From: an uncultured Ignavibacteriota bacterium
Lineage (GTDB): Bacteria; Bacteroidota; Ignavibacteria; Palsa-1295
Direction of reading: 5' to 3'
NCBI GenBank assembly: GCA_903900335.1
Contig: CAIUMP010000018.1
Span: 1-60,470 of the forward strand
DNA length: 60,470 nucleotides
Shown here one piece after another: positions 1 through 8,846 of this stretch. Made by a program: the position numbers and the translations under genes. The stretch's first letter is position 1; the number at the start of each line of letters is the position of its first letter. The notes under the pieces were generated by a model that saw nothing but the letters and a program-made list of their open reading frames with translations, was not told the origin of the DNA and did no database searches.

Positions 1-1218
1 CAAATCGAGTGGGCCGAGAGCCGTATGCCGGTTCTTATGAAGCTCCGTGAGACGTACTCCAAGACGAAGCCGCTGGCTGGGTATCGCATCGCTGGTTGCC
101 TTCACGTTACGAAGGAGACCGCCGTGCTTATCGAGACGCTCGAAGCCGCCGGTGCGAAGGTGAGCTGGTCGGGTTGCAACCCGCTTTCGACGAACGATGA
201 AGTTGCTGCCGCGCTTGCCGCCGCTGGCATTCAGATGTACGCCTGGTATGGTATGAACGTCGAGGAGTTCTACTGGTGCATCGAGCGCTCGCTGGATTTC
301 AAGCCAAACCTTACGCTGGATGATGGCGCTGACCTCATCTTCACCGTCCACAACAAGTTTCCGCACATGCTCGATGGTATCATCGGCGGTACGGAGGAGA
401 CGACGACGGGCGTGCATCGCCTGCGTTCGATGTCGGCTGATGGCAAGCTGCGTTATCCGGTCATCGCCGTTAACGATGCCGAGACGAAGTGGGATTTCGA
501 TAACGTGTATGGTACGGGCCAGTCCACGCTTGATGGTGTGATCCGCGCGACGAGCGTGTTGCTCGCGGGTAAGAACCTGGTTGTCGCCGGTTACGGACAT
601 TGCGGCAAGGGCGTCGCGATGCGTGCGAAGGGCATGGGCTCGAATGTGATCGCGACGGAAGTGAAGCCGACCGCTGCACTCAAGGCAACGCTCGAAGGTA
701 TGCGCGTTATGACGATGGACGAGGCCGCAAAGATTGGCGACATCTTCATCACCGCGACGGGTATCAAGGACATCATCGTTAGCCGTCACTTTGAGTCGAT
801 GCGTGATGGTGCGATCGTCTGCAACACGGGCCACTACGATTGCGAGATCAATATTCCTGATCTGGAGAAGCTCGCGAAATCGAAGCGCACGATTCGTCCG
901 AACTGCGAAGAGTATGTGATGAAGGATGGTCGCAGAATTTATCTGTTGGCGCAGGGTCGTCTGGTGAATCTCGCGGCAGCGGAGGGACATCCGTCAGAGG
1001 TGATGGACATGAGCTTCGCGAACCAGTTCCTCAGCCAGCTTCGCCTCGTGAAGGTCGATAAGGGTGAGGAAAAGATGGAGCGCGGTCTCGTCTATGACAT
1101 CCCGGTCGAGCAGGATCAGGAGCTTGGCGCGCTGAAGCTTGCGACGGTCGGTGTGTCGATCGACACGCTGACGCCGGAGCAGATCGCGTATAATATGGAT
1201 TACGCGGCTGGGACGTAA
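1..1218 (+). CDS. ahcY: S-adenosylhomocysteine hydrolase, 5' partial
   Basis: This enzyme splits S-adenosylhomocysteine into adenosine and homocysteine, which recycles the by-product of SAM-dependent methylation. The reading frame is open from base 1, and the codons before the first ATG (QIEWAESR) fit the family, so the true start lies outside the window; 405 residues are visible. The substrate-domain motif IAGCLHVTKETAVLIETL is near residues 30-47, and the NAD-binding Rossmann loop GYGHCGKG is near residue 197. The short loop between the two domains and the C-terminus without a KPDHYRY-like tail suggest the shorter archaeal/thermophile-type enzyme rather than the long eukaryotic form; that subtype call is inference. 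It converges on the next gene across a 13-bp hairpin. Confidence 0.96.
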   Translation, partial: QIEWAESRMPVLMKLRETYSKTKPLAGYRIAGCLHVTKETAVLIETLEAAGAKVSWSGCNPLSTNDEVAAALAAAGIQMYAWYGMNVEEFYWCIERSLDFKPNLTLDDGADLIFTVHNKFPHMLDGIIGGTEETTTGVHRLRSMSADGKLRYPVIAVNDAETKWDFDNVYGTGQSTLDGVIRATSVLLAGKNLVVAGYGHCGKGVAMRAKGMGSNVIATEVKPTAALKATLEGMRVMTMDEAAKIGDIFITATGIKDIIVSRHFESMRDGAIVCNTGHYDCEINIPDLEKLAKSKRTIRPNCEEYVMKDGRRIYLLAQGRLVNLAAAEGHPSEVMDMSFANQFLSQLRLVKVDKGEEKMERGLVYDIPVEQDQELGALKLATVGVSIDTLTPEQIAYNMDYAAGT

Positions 1219-1242
1219 TTCCCCAGTTCATGGTAATTTGAT

Positions 1243-1273
1243 GAAGAGGAGAGTCGTGTTGACTCTCCTCTTC
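1243..1273. terminator. Bidirectional hairpin between convergent genes
   Basis: There is a perfect 13-bp inverted repeat (GAAGAGGAGAGTC and its complement) around a 5-nt loop, lying between the stop of ahcY and the stop of the acyltransferase. There is no U-tract on either side, so efficient intrinsic termination is uncertain. Confidence 0.6.
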
Positions 1274-1277
1274 CGAT

Positions 1278-2411
1278 TCAGGGCTCAATTTTGGACTTGG
1301 ACTCCGAGTTTCGCCTCGCCGAGAAGCGTTCTTTTAGGCGGAGGAAGTAGCGTTCGTAGAAGAAGTAACTGATGCTGGCGATTGCTATTGTTGAACCGAC
1401 CACTGCGACAAATTGCAACAGCGGCCACTGCTTTGTGAAGCCGAAATAGCGGTCGGTGAAGTTGATGCCGAATGCGTGGAAGAGGTACATCCCGTAGCTG
1501 ATGCTGCCGATATATCGGACTGCTCGATTGGCAAGCAGTGGGCGAAGTAGGTTGTCGGTTCTGATGGAGCTGGCTCCGACGGCGAGTGTCATTGCGATGC
1601 AGATGTAGAACATGCGCAGGACGTGGAGTTCGTCGTTGTTGGGGATGACTGAGACAAGGAGCATTAGCAGCATGAAGAGGGGTGCGCTCCACTTCTGCCC
1701 GAGGACTTTCCAGGCGAGGTTGAAGCTCTTCGGTCTATCAAGTGTGAACGCGAGCAAGCAGCCGAGGCAGATGGCGGTTGAAACGCTGTTGAGGATGGTG
1801 ATGGGCAGCGATTGACCGCTTAGGAAGAAGAGATAGCCGAGTTTGATTTTAATCAGTTCATTGACAGCAATTAGCAGTAGCATCACTGCGATAGGTATGT
1901 ACCATCTCCTGCTCAGGGCGATAATCCCCGGCCAGAAGAGGTAGAACTGCTCTTCCGTCGCGAGCGACCACGCTGCAACAAACACCACTCTACCCGGCCC
2001 CCAGGGATAGACGAACCAGTTGGATGTGTACGTTGCGAAGGAAGGCAGATTATGGAGATATGTTGCAAGGCCGTTCGCGTGTAGATCGGGAACTGCGAGA
2101 CACAGGAGTAGGAAGAGTCCGAGCGTTAAGTAATAGGCCGGAAAGATCCGAAGGGTACGGCGGATGTAGAAATTCTTCAGTGAGATTCTGCCAGATGCTG
2201 CTTTTTCGCGAAGCAGGAGTGTCGTAATCAGAAATCCGCTGATGACGAAAAAAAGATGCACTCCGAGGAATCCAGTGGCCCATAGTGGACGAAGCTCCGG
2301 GACGTGATACCAGATCACAGCAAGAATACTGAGCGCACGGAGTCCGTCGAGCGAAGGAAAGTACTTCGTCGAGCGGTAGCGATCGTTTTCGGAGTTTGTT
2401 GGCAGGGTCAT
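1278..2411 (-). CDS. Acyltransferase 3 family membrane protein
   Basis: This is a 377-residue polytopic membrane protein of the acyltransferase 3 (OafA/NodX-like) family, which transfers acyl groups to sugars of surface polysaccharides at the inner membrane. The family signature FPSLDGLRALSILAVIWYH, with the conserved histidine, is at residues 18-36, followed by GFLGVHLFFVISGFLIT and the arginine-rich FYIRRTLRIFPAYY. About ten hydrophobic segments follow. The start is an ATG that is divergent from, and close to, the next gene. The acceptor sugar cannot be told from the sequence. Confidence 0.93.
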   Translation of the reverse strand: MTLPTNSENDRYRSTKYFPSLDGLRALSILAVIWYHVPELRPLWATGFLGVHLFFVISGFLITTLLLREKAASGRISLKNFYIRRTLRIFPAYYLTLGLFLLLCLAVPDLHANGLATYLHNLPSFATYTSNWFVYPWGPGRVVFVAAWSLATEEQFYLFWPGIIALSRRWYIPIAVMLLLIAVNELIKIKLGYLFFLSGQSLPITILNSVSTAICLGCLLAFTLDRPKSFNLAWKVLGQKWSAPLFMLLMLLVSVIPNNDELHVLRMFYICIAMTLAVGASSIRTDNLLRPLLANRAVRYIGSISYGMYLFHAFGINFTDRYFGFTKQWPLLQFVAVVGSTIAIASISYFFYERYFLRLKERFSARRNSESKSKIEP

Positions 2412-2479
2412 TGCAGATTTATCCGCTGATAACCGCCGCTATTTGCTTCCGGCTCCCGTGCATTAGCTATATTCGCTGC

Positions 2480-4174
2480 GTGACTGATATTCTGAAGAAA
2501 CTAACGACCCAGCAACGAGTCCACTCGACGATCATTCTTGTCGTCACAGTTGTCGTATACGTCCTGCAACTACGGTCGCTGTACACAGTTCCGGTTTACG
2601 ATTCCGTCCGTTGGGGCGGGGATGAAACGTGGTTGATGCGGGAGTTTGGGAATCAGTCGGCACACGGCGCGATGGCGTACCCGGAGTACTTCGGTGCGCC
2701 GACCAGAACCGACGGTCTTCTCGCAGGAAGTATGTGGGTTGATGCGCTTATTTACGGCGCGACAGGCGGGTACTTCTCCCCTTCCCACGATCTAATAAGC
2801 ACCGGAAGAACGGTGACAGCGGTTCTCGGTTTCGCTCTCATTCTCAGTCTATTCTTGATACTTAGGAGGCTCGGTGTCAATGCTGTTCTTGCATCCGCTG
2901 CCGTCGCGCTGCTTGTCATTAATCAGGGATTCGTGTGGGTCACCCATTGCGCGCGCTATGATCTGCTAACCGGACTGACATTGGTCTGGTACTGCTATTT
3001 CCTTTCACAGTTGCAAAGTAAAGAGAAGATTTCGTCGCGGAATGGATTGTTGTTCGGCGCGTCGTCGATTTTGCTAATTATCTTCTCTCGTCACTTGCTT
3101 ACCCTCGCCCTGCCTGCGGCTATAGCATGTCTCTTCGTGATTCGAATATGGCAAACTCCTCGGATCGTGTTTGCATGGTTTGCCGGCTTCGTTTCCGTAC
3201 TCTTGGTGCTCGCGGCAGCTTATACCATCGGAGCCAGTGAGTTCTCCCTCTTCGGTCGCGGCGGCACTATGGGAAGCTACGGGTTCGTCTTGCAGCAATT
3301 ACCGATCTTGCGCCCATTCTCTCGCAGCGTTCAAGTATCAAATTTGATGGAGCGCTGGAATTTGTTTGAAAAGGATATCCCCGGCGTTCTCACGCTACTA
3401 CTGATCTGTATTTTCCTAATCCTACTCTACAAAGGTTGGCAATGGCATCTTAGGCGGAGAGGAACACAATTGAAGATCGCAACCTCTTCATGCCAACGTT
3501 TTCTGCTGCTCGTCGCGGGGTTATGCACGCTCAGTTGGCTGCTGCTTCAGGGCAGTCGGCCGTATTACTTGTTCCACATTGTTCCGTTGCTTGTGATTGC
3601 GTGTGCGGTCGTACTTCAACTTTGGCTGGATGTTCATCAAAGCCGGTGGCATGGGCCGCTGTTCGTCACGCTCGTGTTATTGGCGGCCTTAACTCTCCAA
3701 GCGCAACGAGCATTACCCGACACTACACTTGGAGAGACCGTTAGCAAGGATCAACAAGCAGCCATTGCAAAACTTCTGGCTTCCACGCCACATGGGTTAT
3801 TTCCGAAGAGTCGCATACTCGTAGATGTTGCGGGACTCAATTGGGCGCTAAAAGATACATCGCGCGAGATACTTACGCTTGATATGTTTCAACCGCCGCC
3901 GGACGCCAATCAAGCAATTGGGAAGCTAAAGGAGAACCACATCGACTATGTGATTCTGCGATCGAGTCCCGTTGGTGGTGTCTTCGAACCGGGGCGAGCT
4001 TTGTTGCCGGACGTTCTCGATTCTATCGGTGTCGTTCGGGATTCCGCTTTCGGCTTTTTCTACGACGATGGGCGGAGCTACGACGCCGAACTTAGCCCGA
4101 TGATCTTACAAGGACTAGACACGCTCCGCCTCTACAGTCTTCATGCACGCCCCTTCAATTCTTCCACACCTTGA
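2480..4174 (+). CDS. GT-C-like polytopic glycosyltransferase or related membrane protein
   Basis: This is a membrane protein of about 564 residues with roughly ten to eleven hydrophobic segments and a C-terminal soluble domain. An acidic GGDE motif follows the first membrane segment, as in GT-C fold (PMT/ArnT-like) enzymes that use lipid-linked sugars. I start it at GTG 2480 (VTDILKKL); an in-frame TTG at 2396 would add 28 residues but would overlap the start of the divergent acyltransferase gene. The sequence TAGCTATATTCG just before the GTG could be a -10 element. The family assignment is from topology and the acidic motif only. Confidence 0.7.
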   Translation: MTDILKKLTTQQRVHSTIILVVTVVVYVLQLRSLYTVPVYDSVRWGGDETWLMREFGNQSAHGAMAYPEYFGAPTRTDGLLAGSMWVDALIYGATGGYFSPSHDLISTGRTVTAVLGFALILSLFLILRRLGVNAVLASAAVALLVINQGFVWVTHCARYDLLTGLTLVWYCYFLSQLQSKEKISSRNGLLFGASSILLIIFSRHLLTLALPAAIACLFVIRIWQTPRIVFAWFAGFVSVLLVLAAAYTIGASEFSLFGRGGTMGSYGFVLQQLPILRPFSRSVQVSNLMERWNLFEKDIPGVLTLLLICIFLILLYKGWQWHLRRRGTQLKIATSSCQRFLLLVAGLCTLSWLLLQGSRPYYLFHIVPLLVIACAVVLQLWLDVHQSRWHGPLFVTLVLLAALTLQAQRALPDTTLGETVSKDQQAAIAKLLASTPHGLFPKSRILVDVAGLNWALKDTSREILTLDMFQPPPDANQAIGKLKENHIDYVILRSSPVGGVFEPGRALLPDVLDSIGVVRDSAFGFFYDDGRSYDAELSPMILQGLDTLRLYSLHARPFNSSTP

Positions 4175-4847
4175 CGAACTTCTGCTTCTTCGGATCCCAA
4201 ACGAGGCCGTACCAATAGTCCCGGCTGTGGAAGACCGAGTACATCAAACGTGGCGCTTTGAACAACTCTTCTGCATCACGAGAATGTGGAGCGATATCAG
4301 CTGGCGATACCTTTTGCATGATGTTCTCGAATTCTGCCGAATCAACAAGTTCGAAGTTCTCGTTTGCAAAATAGACCAGCACGAAACGACGGAGGCGCCA
4401 GAGTTTTACACTGTCAAGAAGGTGATCAATAGGGTCGAATACGCCCGAAGCCAACCAGGAATCTTCAAAGAGCAACTTGTTGCCCGACTTGATGGTGAAC
4501 GTCATTTTCGTGCTATCCACCATCGGTGCAAGATAGCCTGACAGACGCAACACTTCGGGCTTTCCATCACCGGTCAAGTCGATCTCACGTTGGGTTGCGA
4601 GTTGTTTGGTTCTAGCAAGTTTACGCCACTCCTCTCGATCGACCGCCTGGCGGATAGAGTCTTCACGAATGAGGGAATCAATGGTCTTGGCGGGTGAGCC
4701 GAAGGAATCGATCTTTACAGATGATTCTGGTTGCTGTCCACGAGCAGCACTAGTAACGAACCCAGAAACAATACTGACGGCAGTCAGGACAAACCATGCC
4801 AAAGCAAACTGGCAAACTGCAAACCTCGGGCCGTCCATCTTGACCAT
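4155..4847 (-). CDS. Exported protein of unknown function, paralogue of the next gene
   Basis: The protein is about 230 residues. An N-terminal membrane segment or signal peptide is followed by ARGQQ, a plausible signal peptidase site. A calcium-loop-like stretch, DLTGDGKPEVLRL, occurs near residue 92, as in VCBS/FG-GAP-type repeats. The start chosen at ATG 4847 overlaps the upstream stop as TGATG, which indicates translational coupling; an upstream in-frame start would run deep into the neighbour. The last residues (WDPKKQKFVKVWKN) match the end of the upstream gene (WLPSKHKFVVVWKS), so the two look like a tandem duplication with diverged N-terminal halves. The function is unknown. Confidence 0.75.
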   Translation of the reverse strand: MVKMDGPRFAVCQFALAWFVLTAVSIVSGFVTSAARGQQPESSVKIDSFGSPAKTIDSLIREDSIRQAVDREEWRKLARTKQLATQREIDLTGDGKPEVLRLSGYLAPMVDSTKMTFTIKSGNKLLFEDSWLASGVFDPIDHLLDSVKLWRLRRFVLVYFANENFELVDSAEFENIMQKVSPADIAPHSRDAEELFKAPRLMYSVFHSRDYWYGLVWDPKKQKFVKVWKN

Positions 4848-5743
4848 CAGCTTTTCCACACAACCACGAATTTGTGCTTCGACGGCAGCCACACTATTCC
4901 CTTCGATCCACGATCGCCGGAATAATAGTTGAACATCAGTTCGCCGGAATGTACGATCTCGCCCATCTCCGTAGTCTGCGGCGCGACATCCGCCCACTTC
5001 GACCAGTCGTGATCGAGTAAGGAATCTGTTTTGACGAATGCGCCGGGACTAAAGAAGTGGTCGAGCTCTGTTCGGATAAGTCGTTTGCGGTCTGCATCCG
5101 TTAACTCTGGGCGCTGTTTGAAATAAGCGGAAAGAGGCCATGCGTCTCGATAGAGAATTGAATCATGGTTTGCCACTTCGAGTCGGACGGAATCCTTGAA
5201 AATGTTCGTGCCGGTACGAATGATAATCAGCCGCAGCGGGTCACGACCACCAATCAAATTGGCAAGCCGCTGACGTTCAAATCGGCGCGTGGTATCAAGG
5301 GTTGAGAATGCATCGAGGTCATCGCCTTCGCCATCTTCATCAACACCGTTCGGCCCTACCCAATAGAGCGTGTAGTCACCCGTCCCGATGCTTGGCGGAT
5401 AGCGATAGATGATTCGCTCGGTTCGCGAACCGACCGCAATGAAGTAGCCTTTTCCGTTCTCGTTTCGGTATAGATGGATCGGATCGAGTTCGGTCGCAAT
5501 GAAATTGCGGATGGAGTCATACAGATGCGCCTCCGTCGTGGTTGGGTAGCGGTGCTTCGCTTCGTAAAACGATCGGAGACCTTGCTGCACCTGACCAAGC
5601 ACCTCCCTCGCCGTTTGAACCGATGCCTTGTTTTTAGCGGCCACATCCAGCTCTCGGAAGCCAGCATCCTTGCAACCGGACACCATGAGCAACCCGCACA
5701 AAGCGGCAACCGCGATACTAAATGGGTGAGAAGCGAGGTTCAA
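4847..5743 (-). CDS. Lipoprotein with pseudopilin-like N-terminal half
   Basis: This is a 298-residue lipoprotein. The lipobox is LMVSGC with the modified cysteine near residue 24. Residues about 45-140 contain YEAKHRYPTTTEAHLYDSI and a later YWVGPNGVDEDGEGDDLD. These resemble the soluble part and calcium loop of major type II secretion pseudopilins (GspG), but the prepilin helix and cleavage site are replaced by a lipoprotein signal. The C-terminal 150 residues are unlike anything I recognise and end in the same KFV.VWK motif as the next gene. It lies 12 nt below gpmA and is coupled to the downstream gene. The pseudopilin relation is inference from pattern. Confidence 0.75.
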   Translation of the reverse strand: MNLASHPFSIAVAALCGLLMVSGCKDAGFRELDVAAKNKASVQTAREVLGQVQQGLRSFYEAKHRYPTTTEAHLYDSIRNFIATELDPIHLYRNENGKGYFIAVGSRTERIIYRYPPSIGTGDYTLYWVGPNGVDEDGEGDDLDAFSTLDTTRRFERQRLANLIGGRDPLRLIIIRTGTNIFKDSVRLEVANHDSILYRDAWPLSAYFKQRPELTDADRKRLIRTELDHFFSPGAFVKTDSLLDHDWSKWADVAPQTTEMGEIVHSGELMFNYYSGDRGSKGIVWLPSKHKFVVVWKS

Positions 5744-5755
5744 ATCAGTGCGTTG

Positions 5756-6367
5756 TTAATTCTGATAAATCGTCTTCTTTAGTACTGTACCGGTTGCGTC
5801 GATGTCATACACAATCGGAACGCCCGTAGCAAGATTAAGTTGCAGTACTTCATCCTTCGTGAGCTTGTCCAACTCCATCACGATCGAACGCAGGGAATTT
5901 CCATGCGCCACTACAATGACATTCTCACCCTTCTGGACGTGCGGGAGGATGCTCGCGCGGAAGTACGGAAGCGTCCGCTCGGCCGTATCCTTGAGGCTCT
6001 CCCCGCCTGGCGGCGGCACGTCGTAACTTCTGCGCCAGATGTGAACTTGCTCTGCACCGAATTTGTGTGCGGTCTCTTCCTTGTTAAGCCCTTGCAGGTC
6101 ACCATACATACGTTCGTTCAGCGCTTTATCCTGCTCGATCGGGATGCCCGACTGTCCCGCTCCACGAAGAGCGTATTCCATCGATTCGATTGCGCGAATC
6201 AAAACAGACGTGAATCCTCGATCAAAATGAATATCGGCGATCCGCTTGCCAGCTTCGAGGGCTTCTGCGCGGCCCTTGTCAGTCAATGGAATGTCCACCC
6301 AGCCGGTAAAGCGGTTTTCGAGATTCCATTGCGATTCGCCGTGACGAAGTAGAATAAGTTTTGCCAT
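5756..6367 (-). CDS. gpmA: 2,3-bisphosphoglycerate-dependent phosphoglycerate mutase
   Basis: This cytoplasmic glycolytic enzyme interconverts 3- and 2-phosphoglycerate. The phosphohistidine motif LILLRHGESQWN is at residues 4-15, FTGWVDIPLT follows, the conserved LNERMYGDLQG is near residue 85, and the second catalytic histidine is in VVAHGNSLR near residue 155. At 203 residues it is about 45 shorter than the E. coli enzyme, as in the compact forms of this family. It sits 3 nt after mreD and is probably co-transcribed with the cell-shape genes. Confidence 0.94.
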   Translation of the reverse strand: MAKLILLRHGESQWNLENRFTGWVDIPLTDKGRAEALEAGKRIADIHFDRGFTSVLIRAIESMEYALRGAGQSGIPIEQDKALNERMYGDLQGLNKEETAHKFGAEQVHIWRRSYDVPPPGGESLKDTAERTLPYFRASILPHVQKGENVIVVAHGNSLRSIVMELDKLTKDEVLQLNLATGVPIVYDIDATGTVLKKTIYQN

Positions 6368-6370
6368 GTG

Positions 6371-6853
6371 TTAATACGTTCGCTTTCGCGACCAGTACAG
6401 GAGCGGGAAAATTGCGATGAACACTGTGTAGAGCGCGCCAACAGCGCCATATCGAAACGCAAATTCCGTGAAAGATATTTCGCTACCACGTGTCATCAGA
6501 AAATAGTAGAGCGCATTGTTCACGACCGCTCCAAGCAACGTGAGCAATAAGAACGGCCAATTGCGCATGTTCTGTTCAACGCGCTCCGCATTGTAGAAGA
6601 AGCCGCAGAGGAAACACGCGACCGTGAGCGAAAGCGCGTGCGCGCCAAGAATTCCGCTGGAGAGAATGTCAAGCAAGACTCCTAACACGAAGCCACCGAT
6701 CAATCCGGCAAACTGACCTTCGCGGATCGTAAGCCAGACGAGGAAGATGAGCAAAAAATCCGGTGAGACACCAGCAATCGAGAGAAAGCGGCTCACGAGC
6801 ACCTGCACAACGATGAGCAAAAAACCAATTCCGGTATAGATCAGATATTGCAT
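6371..6853 (-). CDS. mreD: Rod shape-determining protein MreD
   Basis: This is a 160-residue integral membrane protein with about five hydrophobic segments and the family pattern PDFLLIFLVWLTIREG followed by a long hydrophobic hairpin. MreD anchors the MreBC elongation complex in the inner membrane. The identification rests on topology, size and its place directly after mreC. mrdA (PBP2) and rodA, which often follow, are absent; gpmA comes next. Confidence 0.92.
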   Translation of the reverse strand: MQYLIYTGIGFLLIVVQVLVSRFLSIAGVSPDFLLIFLVWLTIREGQFAGLIGGFVLGVLLDILSSGILGAHALSLTVACFLCGFFYNAERVEQNMRNWPFLLLTLLGAVVNNALYYFLMTRGSEISFTEFAFRYGAVGALYTVFIAIFPLLYWSRKRTY

Positions 6854-6868
6854 GGGTTTGCGTCTGGT

Positions 6869-7726
6869 TTACCGCTTTGGTTGCTTTAAGGCATCTTCCT
6901 GTGCTTTGGCTTCGAGCGCTAGACGTTCGCGCTCCAATGCCTCGTCCTTCATGATAACATAGACATGCTCGACCCGGTAGAGATTCACCGAAGGATTCAC
7001 ATACACGCGGCGGAAGAGAGAGTTGGGCTCGGCGGCCATGCTATCAATTGTGCCGATGGGAACATCCGCTGGGAAAAAGGAGGAATACTCACTGGAAATC
7101 ACAAGATCGCCGAGTTGCACGTCGAGCGCCTTCGGCACATTTCGCATTACAAGCACCGGACCGCCGTCCCAAGCAATGATGCCCTCCACTCGAGTTCTGG
7201 CAACTTTCGCCGCAACGCGAAAGTCTGTGTTGAACAACATCTGCACAAGCGAGAAATTCTGGCTCGTTGCATAGACACGTCCGACGAGTCCACCATCCGT
7301 AACGACGGCCATGCCATCAACAACGCCATCTTTCGATCCCATATCAATGGTAAGCATGTTGCGCTGGAAGGTAGTGGTCTTGCCCACAACCTCTGCGGCC
7401 TTCAGCTTCCAATCCTTGCGAGGGCCAATACCGAGCATTCTTCGCAGTTCGGAATTTTCTGCTTCGGCGCGTCGCAATCTTCCTACCTCCGCGGCAAGTT
7501 GGATGGACTTCGCTTCAAGCTCCTTGTTCTCACGTGACAGCGTAATTGGATTTGGAATCCACGCGTAGAGTGATTGAATCGCGCCGACCATTCCAGTGGT
7601 GTACGCGCGCAGGGGCATCACATCCGTGGTGTGAGAGACGGCAATCATGGAAAGCGAAGCGGAGACGAAGATCGTCAGTGCAACGTACTCCTTGAAGGCA
7701 ATGAGAAGATCGAGAAATCGGCGCAC
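6869..7726 (-). CDS. mreC: Rod shape-determining protein MreC
   Basis: This 285-residue periplasmic scaffold of the elongasome has one N-terminal membrane segment (about residues 14-32), a coiled coil near residues 65-95 (ENKELEAKSIQLAAEVGRLR) and the paired beta-barrel domain with GLVGRVYATSQNFSLVQML. It starts 6 nt after the mreB stop. The charged C-terminal tail after the core (EALERERLALEAKAQ) is probably a flexible helix. Confidence 0.95.
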   Translation of the reverse strand: MRRFLDLLIAFKEYVALTIFVSASLSMIAVSHTTDVMPLRAYTTGMVGAIQSLYAWIPNPITLSRENKELEAKSIQLAAEVGRLRRAEAENSELRRMLGIGPRKDWKLKAAEVVGKTTTFQRNMLTIDMGSKDGVVDGMAVVTDGGLVGRVYATSQNFSLVQMLFNTDFRVAAKVARTRVEGIIAWDGGPVLVMRNVPKALDVQLGDLVISSEYSSFFPADVPIGTIDSMAAEPNSLFRRVYVNPSVNLYRVEHVYVIMKDEALERERLALEAKAQEDALKQPKR

Positions 7727-7732
7727 TTTTAA

Positions 7733-8752
7733 TTAATAGCGACGGCTCTTAATTAACACCTTCATATACTGCTGCAAGTTCTCCAGCACTTTGCCGGTGC
7801 CCCGCACGACTGCGGTAAGGGGATCATCCGCAACGTGAACGGGCAGATTCGTCTCCAGGCGAAGCCGCTCGTCCAATCCCTTAAGCAATGCTCCACCACC
7901 AGAGAGCATCATACCTCTGTCGAGAATGTCAGCGGAAAGTTCAGGCGGGGTGCGTTCGAGACTCACTTTCACTGCCTCAACAATCGCATTGACCTGATCT
8001 GCCAATGCCTCACGAACATCTGTCGAACTCACTTCGATGGTCTTAGGAATACCCGCGACAAGATCGCGGCCTTTCACTTCAACCATCAGCTCTTCCTGCA
8101 ACGGCATCGCGCTTCCAACCTGACACTTGATAAGCTCCGCCGTTCTCTCACCGATCAGAATGTTGTAATTGCGTTTGAAGAATTGCATGACGGCCATCGT
8201 CAACTCGTCGCCGGCAACGCGGATAGACTCCTGATTGACAATACCCGAAAGAGCGATAACGGCGATCTCTGTCGTGCCGCCACCGATGTCGATGATGATG
8301 TTTCCCACAGGCGCTTCGACATCGAGCCCAATCCCGATAGCGGCAGCCATCGGCTCGGAGATAAGATGCACTTCCTTTGCGCCAGCATGTTCCGCACTAT
8401 CACGAACTGCGCGCTTCTCCACCTCGGTAATTCCCGAAGGCACGCTGATAACAATGCGGCGTGAGGGCAACCACGATGGATGCACCTTCTTTATCAGCGC
8501 GCGGAGCATCCCCTCAGCAATTTCAAAGTCGGCGATCACACCGTCCTTCATCGGGCGGATGGTTTGGATGTCCCGATGCGTGCGCCCGACCATGGCCTGC
8601 GCTTCGCGGCCAATAGCGACGATCTTCTTGGTGGTGGAATCGAAGGCGACGATAGAGGGCTCGTTCAGCACGATGCCCTTGCCCTTCATATAGATGAGCG
8701 TGTTCGCTGTCCCAAGATCGACTGCGATGTCCGCGCTAAATAAGCTCAACAT
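7733..8752 (-). CDS. mreB: Rod shape-determining protein MreB (bacterial actin)
   Basis: This is a 339-residue actin-fold ATPase that forms membrane-associated filaments directing lateral cell wall growth. Phosphate loop 1 is IAVDLGTANTLIYMKG (residues 9-24), phosphate loop 2 is IIIDIGGGTTEIAVI near residue 155, and the adenosine-binding MLSGGGALLKGLDE is near residue 290. The N-terminal SLFSADIAVDLG is typical. It is the first gene of mreBCD, and is separated from purH by 94 nt that carry a large inverted repeat. Confidence 0.97.
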   Translation of the reverse strand: MLSLFSADIAVDLGTANTLIYMKGKGIVLNEPSIVAFDSTTKKIVAIGREAQAMVGRTHRDIQTIRPMKDGVIADFEIAEGMLRALIKKVHPSWLPSRRIVISVPSGITEVEKRAVRDSAEHAGAKEVHLISEPMAAAIGIGLDVEAPVGNIIIDIGGGTTEIAVIALSGIVNQESIRVAGDELTMAVMQFFKRNYNILIGERTAELIKCQVGSAMPLQEELMVEVKGRDLVAGIPKTIEVSSTDVREALADQVNAIVEAVKVSLERTPPELSADILDRGMMLSGGGALLKGLDERLRLETNLPVHVADDPLTAVVRGTGKVLENLQQYMKVLIKSRRY

Positions 8753-8771
8753 GAAAAAAGTCCTGAATCTG

Positions 8772-8843
8772 TGTAGCCGTGACTTCTAAGCCGCGGCGTA
8801 TTTAAAGTACAAAATTCACCGTGACCTAAGGGTCGCGGCTACA
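8772..8843. repeat. Pair of palindromic units in inverted orientation, purH-mreB gap
   Basis: The 12-nt arms TGTAGCCGTGAC (8772-8783) and GTCGCGGCTACA (8832-8843) can pair with one wobble. The right unit also folds by itself: CCGTGACC, TAAG, GGTCGCGG (8819-8838). The unit resembles REP-type dispersed palindromes. It may attenuate or terminate transcription between purH and mreB; there is no U-tract. Confidence 0.6.
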
Positions 8844-8846
8844 ATA

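Noticed and set aside
7835-8743. Plus-strand frames of 87-209 codons opposite mreB
   Set aside because: They mirror the highly conserved mreB frame and have no independent features.
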